A stretch of DNA of 64,000 nucleotides from NCBI RefSeq assembly GCF_016741785.1, contig NZ_JAERRL010000003.1, forward strand, positions 248,001 to 312,000, in the 5' to 3' direction. The notes under the pieces were generated by a model, which had not been told where the DNA came from, made no database searches, and saw nothing but the letters and a program-made list of their open reading frames with translations. The stretch is from Streptomyces sp. 7-21 (GTDB lineage Bacteria > Actinomycetota > Actinomycetes > Streptomycetales > Streptomycetaceae). The translations under genes were made by a program, and so were the position numbers. This document shows, in pieces, positions 62,477 through 64,000 of this stretch (its first letter is position 1; each line of letters begins with the position of its first letter).

Positions 62477-63118
62477 ATGCCCACGCTGCTCCACATCGAC
62501 TCCTCGCTGAACGGCGCCACCTCTGTCTCCCGGGAGGTCGCGCGCACCTTCCGCGAGACGTGGGAGGCGGAGAACCCGGGCGGCACCGTGGTCTACCGCG
62601 ACCTGAACGCCGAGCCGCTGCCCCACCTCGACGCGGTCAGCTACTACTCGGCGTCCACCGCGGCCGAGGAGCGCACCCCCGAGCAGCAGCAGGCCTACGA
62701 GCTGCGCGACAAGCTGGCGAGCGAGCTGGAGTCGGCCGACGCCGTGCTCCTCGGCGCGCCGCTGTACAACTACTCGATACCGTCCACGCTCAAGTCGTGG
62801 CTGGACCACGTGATCATCAGGGGCCGGACCTCGGGCGTCGAGCAGACGACCGTGGCGGGCAAGCCGACCTTCGTGGTCAGCAGCCGCGGCGGTTCCTACG
62901 CGCCCGGCACGCCCATGGAGGGCAACGACTTCGCCCACCCGTACCTGAACTGGGTGCTGGCCGGCTCCATGAAGCTGGACGTGACCTTCATCATCCCCGA
63001 GCTGACCCTGGCCCCCGTCACGCCGGGCATGGAGCAGCTGGTCGACAAGGCCCACGCCTCCCGCGCCCAGGCGCACGAGCAGGCGCGGCAGTGCGCCAAG
63101 GCCCTCGCCGCGGCATGA
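62477..63118 (+). CDS. azoR: FMN-dependent NADH-azoreductase
   Basis: The 213-aa flavodoxin-fold enzyme starts MPTLLHIDSSLNGATSVSREV, with the FMN-binding APLYNYSIPSTLKSWLDHVI and SSRGGSYAPGTPMEG. It reduces quinones and azo compounds by two-electron transfer. GGAGG lies 8 nt upstream of the ATG. The divergent HxlR gene and palindrome suggest induction by electrophiles. Confidence 0.95.
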   Translation: MPTLLHIDSSLNGATSVSREVARTFRETWEAENPGGTVVYRDLNAEPLPHLDAVSYYSASTAAEERTPEQQQAYELRDKLASELESADAVLLGAPLYNYSIPSTLKSWLDHVIIRGRTSGVEQTTVAGKPTFVVSSRGGSYAPGTPMEGNDFAHPYLNWVLAGSMKLDVTFIIPELTLAPVTPGMEQLVDKAHASRAQAHEQARQCAKALAAA

Positions 63119-63131
63119 GCGCGGCGGCCGG

Positions 63132-64000
63132 TCAGCGGCGCCCTGCCCGGGGCGCCGCCTTCCCTGGCCGGCCCTCCAGACGGCGCCGCACCCCGCGGAC
63201 GGTGCGGGGCGCGGCGTAGGCCGCCCCGCACACGAAGCGCATCGCCGGGCCGAACGACGGCGCGGCCAGCGGCCCGGCGAAGAACAGCCCGGGATGCGAG
63301 GACTCGAACGCCGGGCTCAGCCGCGGCGCGTCGGTGCCGCGCACCCGCGCCAGCCCCTCGCGCAGCGCGGGGTCGAGGACCCGCAGCCGCCGCAGCTGGG
63401 GGGCGAAGCCGGTGGCGGCGATGACGTGCCCGGTCTCGACGACCACGTGGTCCTCCTCGCCCGCCGCCATCTCCAGGCGCACCCGGCCGCGGTGTTCCCA
63501 GGCCCGCAGCAGCCGGTGCGCCAGCCGGACCGGCACCACGCCCCGCACCCGGTCGCGCAGCCACCAGGCACCGGACGGACCGAGCGCGCCGTTGCGGTCG
63601 TACGCCCGCGAGACGGCCGGGAAGCGCCGCACCGCCCAGGGCGCCCGCGCCCACAGCCAGGGCGCCCAGCCGGCGCCCAGCGGGCCCTGCGGGGCGCGCA
63701 GCAGGGCCGCCAGCCCTCGCATCGGGGGCAGCGGCGGCGGGTCCCACCGCAGCGCCGCGCCGCGCGCGATGATCACCGGCGCGGCGCCGTGCTCCGCCAG
63801 CAGCGCCGCGGTCTCCAGGGCCGACTGGCCCGCGCCGACGACGGCCACGTCACGGCCCTCGAAGACCGACAGGTCATGGTGGTCGGTGCTGTGCGAGACC
63901 AGCCCGTCCGCGCCGCCCCGCAGCCGGAACAGCTCCCGCAGCACCTCGGGCACGCGGATCAGCGGCCGCAGCCCCGCGGCCAGCACCACGTTCCTGGCGA
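63132..64000 (-). CDS. Flavin-containing monooxygenase-like protein (N-terminus outside window)
   Basis: At least 289 residues run from the right edge. The NAD(P)-binding loop DVAVVGAGQSALETAALLAE, the following ALRWDPP and the later VIAATGFAPQLRRLRVLD, then HPGLFFAGPLAAPSFGPAMRF, match flavin-containing/Baeyer-Villiger-type monooxygenases. The FAD-binding N-terminus is not visible. It is convergent with azoR, separated by 13 bp; a role in oxidation of a small molecule is the family expectation. Confidence 0.85.
   Translation of the reverse strand, partial: ARNVVLAAGLRPLIRVPEVLRELFRLRGGADGLVSHSTDHHDLSVFEGRDVAVVGAGQSALETAALLAEHGAAPVIIARGAALRWDPPPLPPMRGLAALLRAPQGPLGAGWAPWLWARAPWAVRRFPAVSRAYDRNGALGPSGAWWLRDRVRGVVPVRLAHRLLRAWEHRGRVRLEMAAGEEDHVVVETGHVIAATGFAPQLRRLRVLDPALREGLARVRGTDAPRLSPAFESSHPGLFFAGPLAAPSFGPAMRFVCGAAYAAPRTVRGVRRRLEGRPGKAAPRAGRR

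Overview
The window is high-GC DNA with strong third-position G/C coding, many GTG starts and many tightly overlapping genes. The gene families (bacterial proteasome activator Bpa, SpoIIE-type phosphatase with a linked anti-sigma ATPase domain, mycothiol-linked DinB-fold protein, DUF6571-like protein, two branched-chain keto-acid dehydrogenase clusters) point to a chromosomal segment of Streptomyces or a close relative. The arrangement (bkd cluster, orphan response regulator, Ser/Thr kinases, second bkd cluster with an AsnC-type regulator) resembles from memory the Streptomyces coelicolor SCO3815-SCO3832 neighbourhood. No tRNA, rRNA, CRISPR array, insertion sequence or polyketide/NRPS cluster was seen.

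Layout. 1-4.0 kb: an incomplete LacI-fold/degenerate kinase/receiver hybrid regulator behind a secreted pectate lyase. 4.1-9.3 kb: DUF2277, DUF885 peptidase-like protein, quinone oxidoreductase, an anchored secreted protein, a degenerate ABC ATPase and bpa. 9.4-12.9 kb: first BKD cluster (bkdA-bkdB-bkdC). 13.3-19.5 kb: orphan NarL/DevR-type response regulator, aminoglycoside-phosphotransferase-fold protein coupled to a membrane Ser/Thr kinase, a divergent second Ser/Thr kinase, and a mycothiol-type DinB protein. 19.7-23.8 kb: M18 aminopeptidase, large acyl-CoA dehydrogenase and SseB-domain protein. 24.0-25.8 kb: a visibly AT-richer decayed island with a chimeric gene and remnants of two others. 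25.8-30.6 kb: SpoIIE phosphatase, aspS and TerB. 30.8-35.6 kb: copper ATPase with two CsoR-like operators, then an MFS exporter with its TetR regulator. 35.7-40.5 kb: LysR regulator, SolA-like amine oxidase, GltS symporter, Nudix hydrolase and zinc-ribbon protein.

40.5-45.6 kb is a chain of six same-strand genes: antitoxin, PIN-like toxin, MobA-DUF6457, MoeA, K+ channel and phosphotransferase. All junctions overlap except a 19-bp gap between moeA and the channel gene. 45.6-49.7 kb: second BKD cluster and divergent Lrp/AsnC regulator. 49.8-52.6 kb: YccF protein and an OtrA/TetM-like ribosomal protection GTPase behind an overlapping leader ORF. 52.7-56.1 kb: small proteins, then an overlapping TrmH-HTTM-DUF5819 set. 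56.5-59.2 kb: aminotransferase and an ECF41 sigma factor with its carboxymuconolactone-decarboxylase partner and a matching promoter. 59.7-64 kb: diaminopimelate-epimerase-like protein, rhodanese, J-domain protein, HxlR/azoreductase divergent pair with a perfect palindrome, and a truncated flavin monooxygenase.

A recurring theme is leaderless transcription: ten genes have a TANNNT hexamer 6-8 nt before the chosen start codon. The most unusual items are the His-to-Gly pseudokinase regulator, the degenerate ABC ATPase next to bpa, the toxin-antitoxin/molybdenum-cofactor/channel chain, the leader ORF on the resistance GTPase and the ECF41 autoregulatory unit.
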